A DNA stretch of 34,904 nt from Lentimicrobium sp. (GCA_024709105.1 JANJXJ010000090.1:1-34904), one strand, 5' to 3'. Numbered from the stretch's first letter, positions 7,774 through 16,875 are shown. A program made the numbers and translations. The notes: generated by a model from the letters alone, not told the origin.

Positions 7774-8454
7774 ATGATTATTGTTGACAACCCATTGCTC
7801 AGGCTGCTGAAATTTATATTGCTGGCTTTTTTCTTTCTGATTGACGTTCAGAGATTTCCGGTGGAAGTATTTGCCGGTAAGCCTGTGGAAGAATCAAATT
7901 TTATTGAAGTGCTTGCCAGGGTTACACACAGCACAGCCATTAATCCTGAACTGATCAGCAGCTTTGCCAACAAAGCGAAGGATTTTTTACCATTGGCAAA
8001 AACCAGTATCGTAACATTGATTGATTTTTCGCTGCCCAGCACTGCCCGCCGTTTATGGACCATCAACCTCGAAACCGGTGAAGTGCTGTACAATACCTGG
8101 GTGGCACACGGTAAAAATTCGGGGAACAACGAAGCGCAGAGTTTCTCCAACAAACCTCAGTCTTATCAGAGCAGCCTGGGATTTTATCTTACCGACCAAA
8201 CCTATACCGGCAAACACGGACATTCACTCCGCTTAAAAGGGCTTGAGAAAAATATCAACGACAAAGCCTGGGAAAGAGCCATAGTAATTCATGGTGCCGA
8301 TTATGTTACTGAGTCCTTTATTAAAACCCATGGCCGGCTGGGCAGGAGTCACGGATGTCCGGCAATTCCACCCGAAATAACCGATGAATTTATCAACACT
8401 GTAAAAGACGGCTCGCTGCTCTTTATTTATCACCCGGGTTATAAAAAGGGCTGA
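7774..8454 (+). CDS. Murein L,D-transpeptidase catalytic-domain family protein (YkuD_2-like)
   Basis: A 226-residue exported protein if started at ATG 7774; a TTG at 7747 would add nine residues before the signal. A hydrophobic segment (KFILLAFFFLI) forms a signal peptide or anchor ending near a VFA/GK junction. The C-terminal half has the YkuD_2 pattern: LWTINLETGEVLYNTWVAHG, then LGFYLTD, an HGADYV segment and GRSHGCPAIP, whose Cys195 is the predicted nucleophile with its adjacent His. Such proteins are related to the L,D-transpeptidases that cross-link peptidoglycan, although this subfamily is little studied. It is separated from pfp by a terminator and lies tail-to-tail with the next gene, so it probably has its own promoter, which I could not place. 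Confidence 0.82.
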   Translation: MIIVDNPLLRLLKFILLAFFFLIDVQRFPVEVFAGKPVEESNFIEVLARVTHSTAINPELISSFANKAKDFLPLAKTSIVTLIDFSLPSTARRLWTINLETGEVLYNTWVAHGKNSGNNEAQSFSNKPQSYQSSLGFYLTDQTYTGKHGHSLRLKGLEKNINDKAWERAIVIHGADYVTESFIKTHGRLGRSHGCPAIPPEITDEFINTVKDGSLLFIYHPGYKKG

Positions 8455-8507
8455 GAAAAGCGAAAGATTTCTTAAAATGTGATCTGAATAAAGTGTGCTG
8501 AAGCCCG

Positions 8508-9137
8508 CTAATTCTGTTTGTTGATTATTCTTCGTTTCAGGGTATTTTTCTTAAACGAGAAGTTTTTATTTTTGGTTTTCAGATAAAGATTCTCGTAAAT
8601 GGAAATGGCCTCCAGGCAATGTTCCCCGTTTTTTATACAGGTATTGTACAGCGCATTCGCCAGTGTTTCGCTGGCTTCATCCCTTTCGGGGAATAAGCTC
8701 ACCGCCTGCCGGTACTCTGTGATGGCCTCTTCGTATCTGCCGGCTCTATAATGCTGATGGCCTGTCCTGATACAAACAACATAGGCTGCTTCCTTGTCTG
8801 CTTTTTCTCTGGCCAGCTTTTCCGATTGTTTGATTTTGAATAAATCAAGTTGTCCGGCAAATGATATAATTATCCAAAGAACAATTCCTGCAATGATTAA
8901 TGCAAAAGCCATATTTCTGTAACTGTAATTCAGCCATTGCCGCCGCAGCCTTTGTTTGCCGGTTTCAATCCTTTCATCAAGATTGTCACCGCCTTCAGAT
9001 ACAATGCCTGCGTTAGTGAATTTTTTGCCACCCGGCAGTTCAATGGTGTTATAACCTGCCTGTGTTTCTTTTGAAAATGGCTTTCTGGCTCTGCGCTGGT
9101 ATATCCATTTTTGTAATCCAAATCCCATGTAGCCCAT
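8508..9137 (-). CDS. Membrane-anchored tetratricopeptide repeat protein
   Basis: A 209-residue protein with one clear transmembrane helix (about 76-94, AFALIIAGIVLWIIISFAG). A basic, charged N-terminal region (about 1-75) presumably faces the cytosol. A short charged, coiled-coil-like stretch (KIKQSEKLAREKADKEA) then leads to TPR-like helices (HYRAGRYEEAITEYRQAVSLFP and following) and a Lys/Asn-rich tail. It is probably a scaffold for protein contacts; no enzyme motif is seen. The alternative start Met4 cannot be excluded. It lies downstream of the antiporter gene on the same strand with a gap of 109 nt, and a weak -7 match (9177-9184) lies in that gap. I recognise no named family beyond TPR. 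Confidence 0.7.
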   Translation of the reverse strand: MGYMGFGLQKWIYQRRARKPFSKETQAGYNTIELPGGKKFTNAGIVSEGGDNLDERIETGKQRLRRQWLNYSYRNMAFALIIAGIVLWIIISFAGQLDLFKIKQSEKLAREKADKEAAYVVCIRTGHQHYRAGRYEEAITEYRQAVSLFPERDEASETLANALYNTCIKNGEHCLEAISIYENLYLKTKNKNFSFKKNTLKRRIINKQN

Positions 9138-9246
9138 AAAATATAGTTATTGGTTGACGCTAAATGCTGTATTTTGTAAAGATAATAAATTTCCGGAAAG
9201 ATAAAACCAGACGAAAATAAATGTTTGCCAGAAATAAAAAATCTGG

Positions 9247-11379
9247 TTACCTGCTTATCAGCAAAACTGAGGTGTTCCCATCAACCCAGGCAGCCCCGGC
9301 GTCGCGCTGATCGCGGTAACATTCAGGAGTTGTAACAATCAGGTCGTATTTGCTGTAGCTTTCCGGATTGTCAGCTGCACTCAATTGCCTGAGCACCTTC
9401 ACCTCTGCACCGTTTACAGGCACCGAAGGAGGGAGTACACATGCCGATTCAATGCTGCAGCCGGGATTAAATCTTTTAGCAATTTCGTAAAGAAAACGTT
9501 CGTCACCCGATTCGGTGATGATCAGTATTTTCGATAATGTATCTGTACCTTTGTCAATAAGCAGGCCCACTGTGCATCTGGCATTTTCAAAGAAGTGGCG
9601 CGCTCTTCCGCCGGTTTCATCCTGGCTCAGCAGCGGCCGCGAACTCCCTACCAGCAGCAGGTCGTATTTGCCGCGGTTGGCTGTTTTGGTAATTTCGGCA
9701 GATACATTTTCGGCTGTGCGGTAAATGGTTTTGATGTCTGTGTCAAATTCATAAGCCACCTTTTTCACCTCGCTGAATGCCTCATCTTCGTATTGTTTGG
9801 CATTTTTAATTGAAATCTCTGTGTTTGGGGTGAGGTGCAGCGCCGAAATTTTAAGCCCTTTGCTGTTGTTCCCAAAGAGCCGGTAAACCAGAGAAGTGAG
9901 TTTTCCGCCTGCTTCGGGTGGGCCAAAAGCAACCAGCACCTTTAGTGTTCCCGATGAAATTACCTCTGTTTCGTCTGAAGGCATCAGATAATTGATAAAG
10001 GCCATCAAAGGGCCTGTCATAAAAGTGGTTACCAAAGCAACCAACACCAGAATGGTAAAGATTTCGGGCGATAATACCCCAATGTCATAACCTATGTTCA
10101 GCGCCACCAGCTCAATGAGTCCGCGGGTATTCATCAGTGCACCCAGCAGCAGACTGTCTTTCCAGCTCTGGCCGGTGATGCGGGCGGCAAAAGCACTGCC
10201 GGCAAACTTTCCGGCAACGGCAACAGCGATAACTATTACAGCAATGAGCCAAAGCCCGGGCTCATTCAGCAGGCCTATTTGTGTGCGAAGCCCGGTGTAT
10301 ACAAAAAAGAGGGGAAGCAGCAGAACCAGACTCACATCTTCAATTTTTTCTGACATGATTTGTTTGAATCTGGCATTGTCAGGGATAATTACACCAGCCA
10401 TAAATGCCCCGAAAAGTGCATGAATACCGATCACCTCTGTTGCCCAGGCTGAGATAAGCATTGTGCTTAAAACCAATGCAACCACAGGTTTGCTTATGGT
10501 CTCCCTTACTGTGTATTTGAGTGCTACTTTGTTAAGCAGGGGCTTGATTATCAGCAGCATAAACGTAATGTAAAGCAGAGAAAGCAATATTGTAAAAAGT
10601 GCACCCTGAATGGCTGACGAATTGGCAATGGCGACAACCAGCGCCAGAATACCCCAGGCAGTTATATCGTTGATGGCGGCGCAGGTGATGGCGGTCATGC
10701 CCAGCGGAGTGCGGGTCATACCTCTTTCCTGAACTATCCTGGCCAACACCGGAAATGCTGTAATGCTCATGGCGATGCCCATAAAGAGGGCAAATGGTAA
10801 AAACCTGGTTGTTTCAGGGGCAAAAGATTTGTACAGAAACAAAGCTAGTGCCGCTCCCATAACGAACGGAATTACAATGCTGACATTACTTATGAATACT
10901 GCTGAACCCGCCCTTTGTCTGATAACGCCCATGTCGAGTTCCATGCCAATGATGAACATAAAAAGAATCAGGCCAATCTGACTGAGAAATTCAAGGTTTC
11001 CCAGCGATTCAACGGGGAAAAGAAACTGTGTAAATTCAGGGAAAAACATCCCCAGCAGTGAAGGCCCCAGGGCAATGCCGGCAAGTATTTCGCCAATAAC
11101 TGTGGGTTGGTTGATCAATGACATCAGCCAGCCCAATAATCTGGAAACCACAATGATTACCAGTATCTGCAGAATTAATACCGACAGGGAGTGCTGAAAG
11201 TGTAATCCTGCGAAAAGGCCTTCAGTAAAACTTCCTGAGGAGCCGGATGGTTGCAGTTGCGGAACGCTGGTATTCAGCTTTTGCCCGGCCGAAAGTATAA
11301 ACCATAGCAAAAGTGCTACTCCTGCTGCTACAGTCAGATTTAGTATGGTATTTTTGTTGTTGCCGGCTTTGGTCTTCAT
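9247..11379 (-). CDS. Cation:proton antiporter (CPA2/KefB-type) with C-terminal cytosolic domain
   Basis: A 710-residue integral membrane protein. Residues 13-32 and about 65-465 form the transmembrane antiporter domain. Typical CPA2 features are QPTVIGEILAGIALGP (91-106), GLILFMFIIGMELD (136-149), the ion-binding AINDITAWG region (Asn237-Asp238) and a MNTRGLIELV motif (416-425). Residues 478-710 are hydrophilic, with alternating beta/alpha segments and a LLLVGSSRPLL loop (574-584), resembling a universal-stress-protein-like regulatory module rather than a classical RCK/TrkA-N domain. It probably exchanges Na+ or K+ for protons at the cytoplasmic membrane in pH or cation homeostasis. It begins 22 nt after xseB and is likely read through from xseA-xseB. 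The exact ion is unknown. Confidence 0.9.
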   Translation of the reverse strand: MKTKAGNNKNTILNLTVAAGVALLLWFILSAGQKLNTSVPQLQPSGSSGSFTEGLFAGLHFQHSLSVLILQILVIIVVSRLLGWLMSLINQPTVIGEILAGIALGPSLLGMFFPEFTQFLFPVESLGNLEFLSQIGLILFMFIIGMELDMGVIRQRAGSAVFISNVSIVIPFVMGAALALFLYKSFAPETTRFLPFALFMGIAMSITAFPVLARIVQERGMTRTPLGMTAITCAAINDITAWGILALVVAIANSSAIQGALFTILLSLLYITFMLLIIKPLLNKVALKYTVRETISKPVVALVLSTMLISAWATEVIGIHALFGAFMAGVIIPDNARFKQIMSEKIEDVSLVLLLPLFFVYTGLRTQIGLLNEPGLWLIAVIVIAVAVAGKFAGSAFAARITGQSWKDSLLLGALMNTRGLIELVALNIGYDIGVLSPEIFTILVLVALVTTFMTGPLMAFINYLMPSDETEVISSGTLKVLVAFGPPEAGGKLTSLVYRLFGNNSKGLKISALHLTPNTEISIKNAKQYEDEAFSEVKKVAYEFDTDIKTIYRTAENVSAEITKTANRGKYDLLLVGSSRPLLSQDETGGRARHFFENARCTVGLLIDKGTDTLSKILIITESGDERFLYEIAKRFNPGCSIESACVLPPSVPVNGAEVKVLRQLSAADNPESYSKYDLIVTTPECYRDQRDAGAAWVDGNTSVLLISR

Positions 11380-11401
11380 CAGTCCTGATCAGAGGTTAGG
11401 T

Positions 11402-11617
11402 TTATTCCTGAATATTTTCGTCGTTGCCCAAATTGTTTAGTATCGAATTAACCTCTTTTTCGGTGGCAGTAAGTCTGCCCCGGCAGTATCTGATAAGTTC
11501 AGCTGCCCGTTTTACCTTTTCTGAGAGTTCATCCACACCAATGGAAGCATTTTCAATCTCCGAAACTATGGCCTCCAGTTCGGTAATGGCCTGTGTATAG
11601 TTTATTTCTTTCTTCAT
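11402..11617 (-). CDS. xseB: Exodeoxyribonuclease VII small subunit
   Basis: XseB is the small regulatory subunit of exonuclease VII, which degrades single-stranded DNA to short oligonucleotides. The 71-residue protein has the family helical-hairpin pattern: YTQAITELEAIVSEIENASIGVDEL, then KRAAELIRYCRGRLTATEKEV. Its ATG overlaps the xseA stop by 4 nt (ATGA), which suggests translational coupling that would help match subunit amounts. The Cys-Arg-Gly-Arg-Leu segment corresponds to the common CR..L motif. The antiporter gene follows after only 22 nt, so the three are likely on one message. Confidence 0.93.
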   Translation of the reverse strand: MKKEINYTQAITELEAIVSEIENASIGVDELSEKVKRAAELIRYCRGRLTATEKEVNSILNNLGNDENIQE

Positions 11618-13014
11618 GATAATTCTTTGTTAAAAACAGTGCTGAAAATTTTCCCTGACAGGGTTTCGGTTTCAAGTTCGTCGCCGGCTGCTGGTTTTGC
11701 ATTTCCATTCAAGGCTTTTCCATTTAGCCGGGTGATGCTGAAACCCCGTTTCAAAACGTTAACCGGATCAAGCAGTTTGACTTTTCCCTCGGTGTGATTC
11801 AACTGGTCAATCTGCTGTTTGATGAAATGGTTTTTGTGTACCTGAACCAGTCTGTGTAATTCTGCGATTTTCGAGTCGGACTGCATTAAAATGCGGGCAG
11901 GTCCGGTTGATATGCCTGTTTCGTAGCGGCTGAGTGCAATGCGGTGGTTAAAAACCGTGGCATTTACATTGTCGCGGATTTCGCGCCCAAGCATATCGGT
12001 ATGTTGTTGTTCGTTTTTAATCAACTCAAAAGCGGCATCAACAAAATCTTCGCTGGCTTTTGCAAATCTGTCGGACGCTGTCTGCAAAATCAGCCGGGCT
12101 GATACTTCAAGCATGGCAGCTGCATTCCCGATACGGTGGCTGAACTCGTCAAAACGCCCGATCAGGTAATGAGCTACGGCTGTTGGGGTTATTTTATTGA
12201 TGGCTGCTACCATTTCTGCAACTGTTTCGTTGGTGGAATGCCCGATGCCAGTGATGACCGGTATTGGAAATCCTGCCACAAGAGAGGCAAGTGCATAATT
12301 GTCGTAACACGACATGCCGGTTTCATCGCCTCCGCCGCGTATAATGAGCACAGCATCAAACAAATGTTTTTGTGCCTGTATGGCAAGCAATTGCCTTCGG
12401 ATAGACTCTACAGCCCCATCGCCTTGCAGCAGGGCATGAAACATGGTCAGGTGAAAACGATATCCGGAAACATTGTTTTCGAGGGTAACTCTCAGGTCGC
12501 TGTAACCTTTACTGGTTTCAGCCGAAATAACCGCCAGCCTTGAGGGCAGCAATGGCATTTCCAGCAATTTATTCTGGTTAAACAGCCCCTCTTTTTTAAG
12601 CCGCTCAATGGTAAGGAGTTTTTCGCGCGCCAGTTCACCCAGGGTAAAAAGTGGCTCTATGTCTATAATTTGGAGCGAAAGTCCGTATTCCGACGAAAAA
12701 CGTACATAAGCCAGAAACATAATATTTATGCCTTCGCGGAAAGACTCGCGGGTAACCGATTCAAATTTGCGGGTGATCTCAAAAAGGTCGTCGCGCCAGA
12801 TGATGCCCCGTACCTGAGCACGAACCTTGCCCTGTTGCCGGTCAACCAGATCGGGATAACAATGCCCGCTGTGGGGGTAGAGGTTGAGTTTTGAAATCTC
12901 GGCTCTGATCCAGAAAGGCATGGCATAATGCTTCCGGAACATCCTGGTGATGCTCTCGGTGATATCGAACAACGAATAAACCTGCCTTTCTGACTGAGAA
13001 TGTGCCTGTTCCAT
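11614..13014 (-). CDS. xseA: Exodeoxyribonuclease VII large subunit
   Basis: XseA is the catalytic subunit of exonuclease VII, acting in cytosolic DNA repair and degradation of single strands. I place the start at ATG 13014 (466 residues), where MEQAHSQSERQVYSLFDITES begins like the family. An upstream in-frame ATG at 13143 adds 43 residues unlike XseA, and a near-consensus -7 element (13033-13040) lies inside that extension. Residues 10-120 form the OB-fold domain; the catalytic core holds RGGG (226-229) and GIGHSTN (256-262); a long helical C-terminal part binds XseB. E. coli has GHETD where this protein has GHSTN, which I believe is the usual Bacteroidota variant. The stop overlaps the xseB start. 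Confidence 0.93.
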   Translation of the reverse strand: MEQAHSQSERQVYSLFDITESITRMFRKHYAMPFWIRAEISKLNLYPHSGHCYPDLVDRQQGKVRAQVRGIIWRDDLFEITRKFESVTRESFREGINIMFLAYVRFSSEYGLSLQIIDIEPLFTLGELAREKLLTIERLKKEGLFNQNKLLEMPLLPSRLAVISAETSKGYSDLRVTLENNVSGYRFHLTMFHALLQGDGAVESIRRQLLAIQAQKHLFDAVLIIRGGGDETGMSCYDNYALASLVAGFPIPVITGIGHSTNETVAEMVAAINKITPTAVAHYLIGRFDEFSHRIGNAAAMLEVSARLILQTASDRFAKASEDFVDAAFELIKNEQQHTDMLGREIRDNVNATVFNHRIALSRYETGISTGPARILMQSDSKIAELHRLVQVHKNHFIKQQIDQLNHTEGKVKLLDPVNVLKRGFSITRLNGKALNGNAKPAAGDELETETLSGKIFSTVFNKELS

Positions 13015-13032
13015 AACTGCCGGCTGACTTTG

Positions 13033-13040
13033 CAAAGTTG
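13033..13040 (-). promoter_or_regulatory. -7 element for xseA-xseB-antiporter
   Basis: On the minus strand this reads CAACTTTG, a 7/8 match to TAnnTTTG, about 19 nt upstream of the ATG at 13014. Its position supports that start over the longer reading. No clear -33 element was seen. Confidence 0.4.
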
Positions 13041-13195
13041 CGAAATCTTGTGTAAACCTACATGTTTTTGTGCTGATAAGCAAACAATTTTCAATGGGGA
13101 ATGTTGCCTCTGTATAGCATTTGAATCGGCTTTGCGCAGTCATATTAAATAAATGTTAAATCGTTGAAGTGCTGATTCAGGTGCGGATTAATCGT

Positions 13196-13203
13196 TAATT
13201 TTG
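13196..13203 (+). promoter_or_regulatory. -7 element for sixA-ppk1
   Basis: TAATTTTG matches TAnnTTTG exactly, 36 nt before the ATG at 13240. A -33 TTTG at proper spacing is not evident. Confidence 0.4.
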
Positions 13204-13239
13204 AGTTAAATTTTGAAATTCTGATTAAACGCGTTGATT

Positions 13240-13734
13240 ATGAAAACCCTCAGCCTGATGCGTCATGCAAAATCCTCCTGGAAAGACGCCGAGTTGAATG
13301 ACCTTGACCGGCCTTTGCTCGAAAAAGGTTTGCGGCGCACCCGCACAATTATTGCCCACTTGAAGGAAAAATCCTTCAGCCCCGAATATATACTGTGCAG
13401 CCATGCCCGCCGATCACTCGAAACTGCCAGAATTATGGCTCATGCTTTCGGTATTGAAGATGAGTTTTTCAGAATTGAAAAAAACCTTTACACCGACAGC
13501 GCCGATAACTATTTCGACCGTTTGTTTGACCTTCCCGAAAAAATAAATCATGTGCTCATGGTCGGGCACAATCCATCAATTACCAACTTTGTAAATGCCT
13601 ACCTGAAACAAAAGATTGATTATCTGCCTACTTCGGGGATTGTAATTCTTTCTTTCGATACCGGTAATTGGGAAGAACTGCCCATGGCTCAAAGCAGGAC
13701 TATGCTGGTGGCCTATCCAAAGATGCTGAAATAA
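13240..13734 (+). CDS. sixA: SixA-like histidine phosphatase
   Basis: A 164-residue histidine-phosphatase-superfamily (phosphoglycerate-mutase fold) protein. The catalytic RHA motif is at residues 8-10 (LSLMRHAKSSW), a second Arg lies in the CSHARRSLETA segment, and the second catalytic His lies in MVGHNPS. SixA proteins remove phosphate from phosphohistidine on signalling or phosphotransfer proteins; the physiological target here is not known. The start ATG at 13240 gives the family N terminus; a TTG two codons earlier is less likely. ppk1 follows on the same strand 58 nt downstream, or 1 nt downstream if its TTG start is used. This is a suggestive pairing, because PPK1 works through a phosphohistidine intermediate. 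Confidence 0.88.
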   Translation: MKTLSLMRHAKSSWKDAELNDLDRPLLEKGLRRTRTIIAHLKEKSFSPEYILCSHARRSLETARIMAHAFGIEDEFFRIEKNLYTDSADNYFDRLFDLPEKINHVLMVGHNPSITNFVNAYLKQKIDYLPTSGIVILSFDTGNWEELPMAQSRTMLVAYPKMLK

Positions 13735-13792
13735 GTTGAAACTTAAGGCATTTTTTAATCATTTCAAAACCAACAAATACTTTACAGGTCTT

Positions 13793-15838
13793 ATGGCCAA
13801 AACTCCAGGATCATTAATCAACCGCGAAACCAGTTGGCTTGAGTTCAACGGCAGGGTGCTTCAGGAAGCTGAAGATAAATCTACCCCGCTGATTGAGCGC
13901 ATTAAGTTTTTAGGTATTTTTTCAAATAACCTCGATGAGTTTTACCGCGTTAGGGTAGCAACGCTCAACCGCATGATGGATTATAATCAACGCAGCGGCG
14001 AAGGTTTTAATCCGAAAAGAATCCTGAAAGAAATAAATAGGATTGACAAGGAACAACAAAAGGATTTTTCCCGGATCTTCAGGGGAATTGTACGCGAATT
14101 GGCGCAGGAAGGTATTTTTATTATTAATGAAAAGCAGCTAAATGCAGATCAGGGAGCGTATGTTCGTAAATTTTTTAACGACCACGTAAGGGGTTTGTTG
14201 TTCCCGATTATGCTCAACAACCTGAAGTCTGCGTCGCTGGTTGATAAATCCATTTACCTTGCCCTGAAACTTGAGTCTTCATCCAGTCAGATTCCCCGGC
14301 AGTTTGCGGTTATCAGAGTCCCTTCAAAACCATTATCCCGTTTTGTAAGCCTGCCCTCAGTTGATAATCATAAATATATTATTCTGCTTGATGATGTGAT
14401 CAGGTATTGCCTCGACGAAGTGTTTTCGATGTTCGGATATGATGTTTATAATGCTTATACTTTCAAGTTTACCCGCGATGCTGAGCTTGATATTGACAGC
14501 GACGTTTCCAAAAGTTTTCTTGAGATAATGACAGAAAGCCTGAAACAACGCAAACTTGGTGCTCCGGTAAGGTTTATTCACGACAAAACCATGCCTGCCG
14601 AGTTGCTGAATCTCCTGAAATCAAAACTTGACATCAGCGAAGCAGATACCTTGTCGAAAAGCGGGCGATATCACAACTTCAAGGATTTTATGTCATTCCC
14701 CGATGTGGGCCGCCCTGATTTGCTGTTTACAAAAGTACAGCCACTTGAGCATCGTAAACTTCCGCGGTTTGAAAGTATATTAAGCACTTTGCGTCATCAG
14801 GATATTATGTTGCATTATCCTTATCAGTCGTTTCACTACATCATTGACCTGTTGCGCGAAGCCTCCATTGATCCACAGGTAAGGGCCATAAAAATGACCT
14901 TGTACCGCGTTGCCAGCGATTCAAAAGTGGTGAATGCGCTTATCAACGCTGCACGAAACGGGAAAGCTGTTACGGTTTTTATGGAACTGCAGGCACGATT
15001 TGACGAGGAGGCAAACATCTACTGGGCAGAAAAAATGCAGGAAGAAGGAGTTAAACTTATTCAGGGAATTCCGGGATTTAAGGTTCATTCCAAATTATTG
15101 CTGATCCGCCGTAAGGAGGGAAATAAGAATGTTTATTACGCCAATGTGGGAACCGGAAACTTCAACGAACAGACCGCACGGATTTATGCCGACGACAGCC
15201 TGCTCACTTCCGACCCCGATATTACTTCAGATGTAAACTCTGTATTTCATCTTTTTGAAAGCAAGTATAATCCACCAAAATTCAGGAAACTGATTGTTGC
15301 TCCGTTTCATATGCGTAATTTCTTTATCAGGATGATTAATAATGAGATAAAGATTGCAAAAAGTGGAAAGGATGCCTGGTTTATTGTTAAACTCAACAAT
15401 CTGGTAGACGATAAAATGGTGAAAAAGCTTTACCAGGCCAGTGAAGCCGGGGTAAAAATAAAGATCATCTGCCGTGGCACCTGCACCCTGGTGCCAGGCG
15501 TAAAAGGACAAAGCGAAAATATTGAAGTAATCAGCATCGTTGACAAGTTTCTTGAACATTCACGGGTATTTGTCTTCAACAACGGGGGCAAAGAAAAATA
15601 CTACATATCTTCGGCCGACTGGATGGTTCGGAATCTTGATAACCGCATAGAAGTAGCTTGTTCGGTTGAAGATACTTCGCTGCAGCAGGAATTAAAAACT
15701 ATGTTGCTGATTCAGCTGAAAGACAATACCAAGGCAAGATTTGTGAATTATCCCACGGTAAATGAATACAAAGAGCGTGATAAAGTCCCTGAAATCAGGT
15801 CGCAGGTAGCCATTTACGACTATTTAAAAAGTATTTAA
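13793..15838 (+). CDS. ppk1: Polyphosphate kinase 1
   Basis: PPK1 reversibly polymerises the gamma-phosphate of ATP into inorganic polyphosphate. The protein is 681 residues from ATG 13793. A TTG at 13736, one base after the sixA stop, would add 19 residues ahead of the conserved LINRETSWLEFNGRVLQEA start, so I prefer the ATG. The N-terminal helical domain (FLGIFSNNLDEFYRVRV), head domain and two phospholipase-D-like C-terminal domains are recognisable. The autophosphorylated His is residue 432 (KVHSKLLLI), and the second conserved His is residue 589 (FLEHSRVFVF), matching E. coli His435 and His592. A hairpin terminator shared with the convergent kinase gene follows at 15866-15895. sixA is directly upstream. 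Confidence 0.95.
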   Translation: MAKTPGSLINRETSWLEFNGRVLQEAEDKSTPLIERIKFLGIFSNNLDEFYRVRVATLNRMMDYNQRSGEGFNPKRILKEINRIDKEQQKDFSRIFRGIVRELAQEGIFIINEKQLNADQGAYVRKFFNDHVRGLLFPIMLNNLKSASLVDKSIYLALKLESSSSQIPRQFAVIRVPSKPLSRFVSLPSVDNHKYIILLDDVIRYCLDEVFSMFGYDVYNAYTFKFTRDAELDIDSDVSKSFLEIMTESLKQRKLGAPVRFIHDKTMPAELLNLLKSKLDISEADTLSKSGRYHNFKDFMSFPDVGRPDLLFTKVQPLEHRKLPRFESILSTLRHQDIMLHYPYQSFHYIIDLLREASIDPQVRAIKMTLYRVASDSKVVNALINAARNGKAVTVFMELQARFDEEANIYWAEKMQEEGVKLIQGIPGFKVHSKLLLIRRKEGNKNVYYANVGTGNFNEQTARIYADDSLLTSDPDITSDVNSVFHLFESKYNPPKFRKLIVAPFHMRNFFIRMINNEIKIAKSGKDAWFIVKLNNLVDDKMVKKLYQASEAGVKIKIICRGTCTLVPGVKGQSENIEVISIVDKFLEHSRVFVFNNGGKEKYYISSADWMVRNLDNRIEVACSVEDTSLQQELKTMLLIQLKDNTKARFVNYPTVNEYKERDKVPEIRSQVAIYDYLKSI

Positions 15839-15865
15839 ATTGGTTTTAAAGGGATCTATGTAAAA

Positions 15866-15895
15866 GCCCCCGGAAATTATTTTTTTCCGGGGGGC
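15866..15895. terminator. Bidirectional terminator between ppk1 and PfkB-family kinase
   Basis: The arms GCCCCCGGAAA (15866-15876) and TTTCCGGGGGGC (15884-15895) pair, with one bulged G. An A-rich flank (TAAAA) lies on the left and TATTTATTTT on the right, as expected between two convergent genes. Confidence 0.75.
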
Positions 15896-15951
15896 TATTT
15901 ATTTTGTGGAAAATGCTTTGTGCTTTCCGGCAGCAGATTCCGAAATAAAAC

Positions 15952-16875
15952 TTAATCCAGTTCTATGTCGAACTGCATCATTTCTGAGAATTGATTCAGG
16001 CGTTCATTCAATTCGGAGGAGGTAAGATCAAGTAATCCTTCGGTGCCAAATTTTTCAACAGTAAACGAAGCCATGGCTGAACCATAGATGATGGCACGTT
16101 TCATATTCTCGAATGATACATCGCCGGTTTTTGCCAGATAACCTATAAATCCTCCTGCAAAAGTATCTCCTGCTCCGGTAGGATCGAAAACTTCTTCTAA
16201 GGGAAGTGCAGGAGCGTAGAATACACTGTTTTCATTAAACAGCATAGCGCCATGCTCTCCTTTTTTTATAACCAGGTATTTGGGTCCCATCGCAATAATT
16301 TTGCGGGCCGCCCTAATTAATGAATACTCTCCCGAAAGCTGGCGGGCTTCTTCATCGTTGATGGTAAGCACATCCACCATGCCAATCACCTCTATCAGAT
16401 CATCCATGGCGGTGTTCATCCAAAAGTTCATGGTATCCATTACAATAAGTCTGGGCCTTGCCGGCAGCTGCTCAATCACACTCTTTTGTATCTGTGGGGT
16501 AAGGTTGCCCAGCATCAGGAATTTACAATCCATGTAAGATTGCGGAAGCACCGGATTAAAATCTGCAAGTACATTCAGTTCAGTAGCCAGTGTGTCGCGG
16601 GTGTTCATGTCGTTGTGATAACGACCTGCCCAAAAGAAGGTTTTTCCATCGGGAATTACTTTTATGCCCTCGGTATTAACTCCATTGTCATTTAATAGTT
16701 TCAGGTATTCTTCAGGGAAGTCGCCACCCACTACAGAAACAATTCTGGCGTCAACTCCCAGTTTACCGGCTGCAAGTCCGATAAATGTACCAGCTCCGCC
16801 CAATATTTTATCGGTTTTGCCAAACGGTGTTTCAATGGCATCAAAGGCAACAGTGCCTACTACAACAAGACTCAT
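15952..16875 (-). CDS. PfkB/ribokinase-family carbohydrate kinase
   Basis: A 307-residue cytosolic kinase of the ribokinase superfamily, which phosphorylates a sugar or nucleoside hydroxyl with ATP. Signature 1 is the GGAGTFIGLAAGKLG region (26-40). Signature 2 is DPTGAGDTFAGGF (231-243), with the anion-hole GAGD and catalytic base Asp237. A TINDEEA segment (171-177) is also typical. The substrate cannot be read from sequence; adenosine kinase-like and fructokinase-like relatives share these motifs. It lies 70 nt downstream of the transaldolase gene on the same strand and probably shares its transcript, which would suit a pentose or hexose phosphate role. It ends at the terminator shared with ppk1. 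Confidence 0.88.
   Translation of the reverse strand: MSLVVVGTVAFDAIETPFGKTDKILGGAGTFIGLAAGKLGVDARIVSVVGGDFPEEYLKLLNDNGVNTEGIKVIPDGKTFFWAGRYHNDMNTRDTLATELNVLADFNPVLPQSYMDCKFLMLGNLTPQIQKSVIEQLPARPRLIVMDTMNFWMNTAMDDLIEVIGMVDVLTINDEEARQLSGEYSLIRAARKIIAMGPKYLVIKKGEHGAMLFNENSVFYAPALPLEEVFDPTGAGDTFAGGFIGYLAKTGDVSFENMKRAIIYGSAMASFTVEKFGTEGLLDLTSSELNERLNQFSEMMQFDIELD

Noticed and set aside
12136-12543. 135-codon open frame antisense to xseA
   Set aside because: Shadow of xseA with no motif and no context.
13015-13143. N-terminal extension of XseA (43 residues)
   Set aside because: It does not resemble the family and contains the -7 element.
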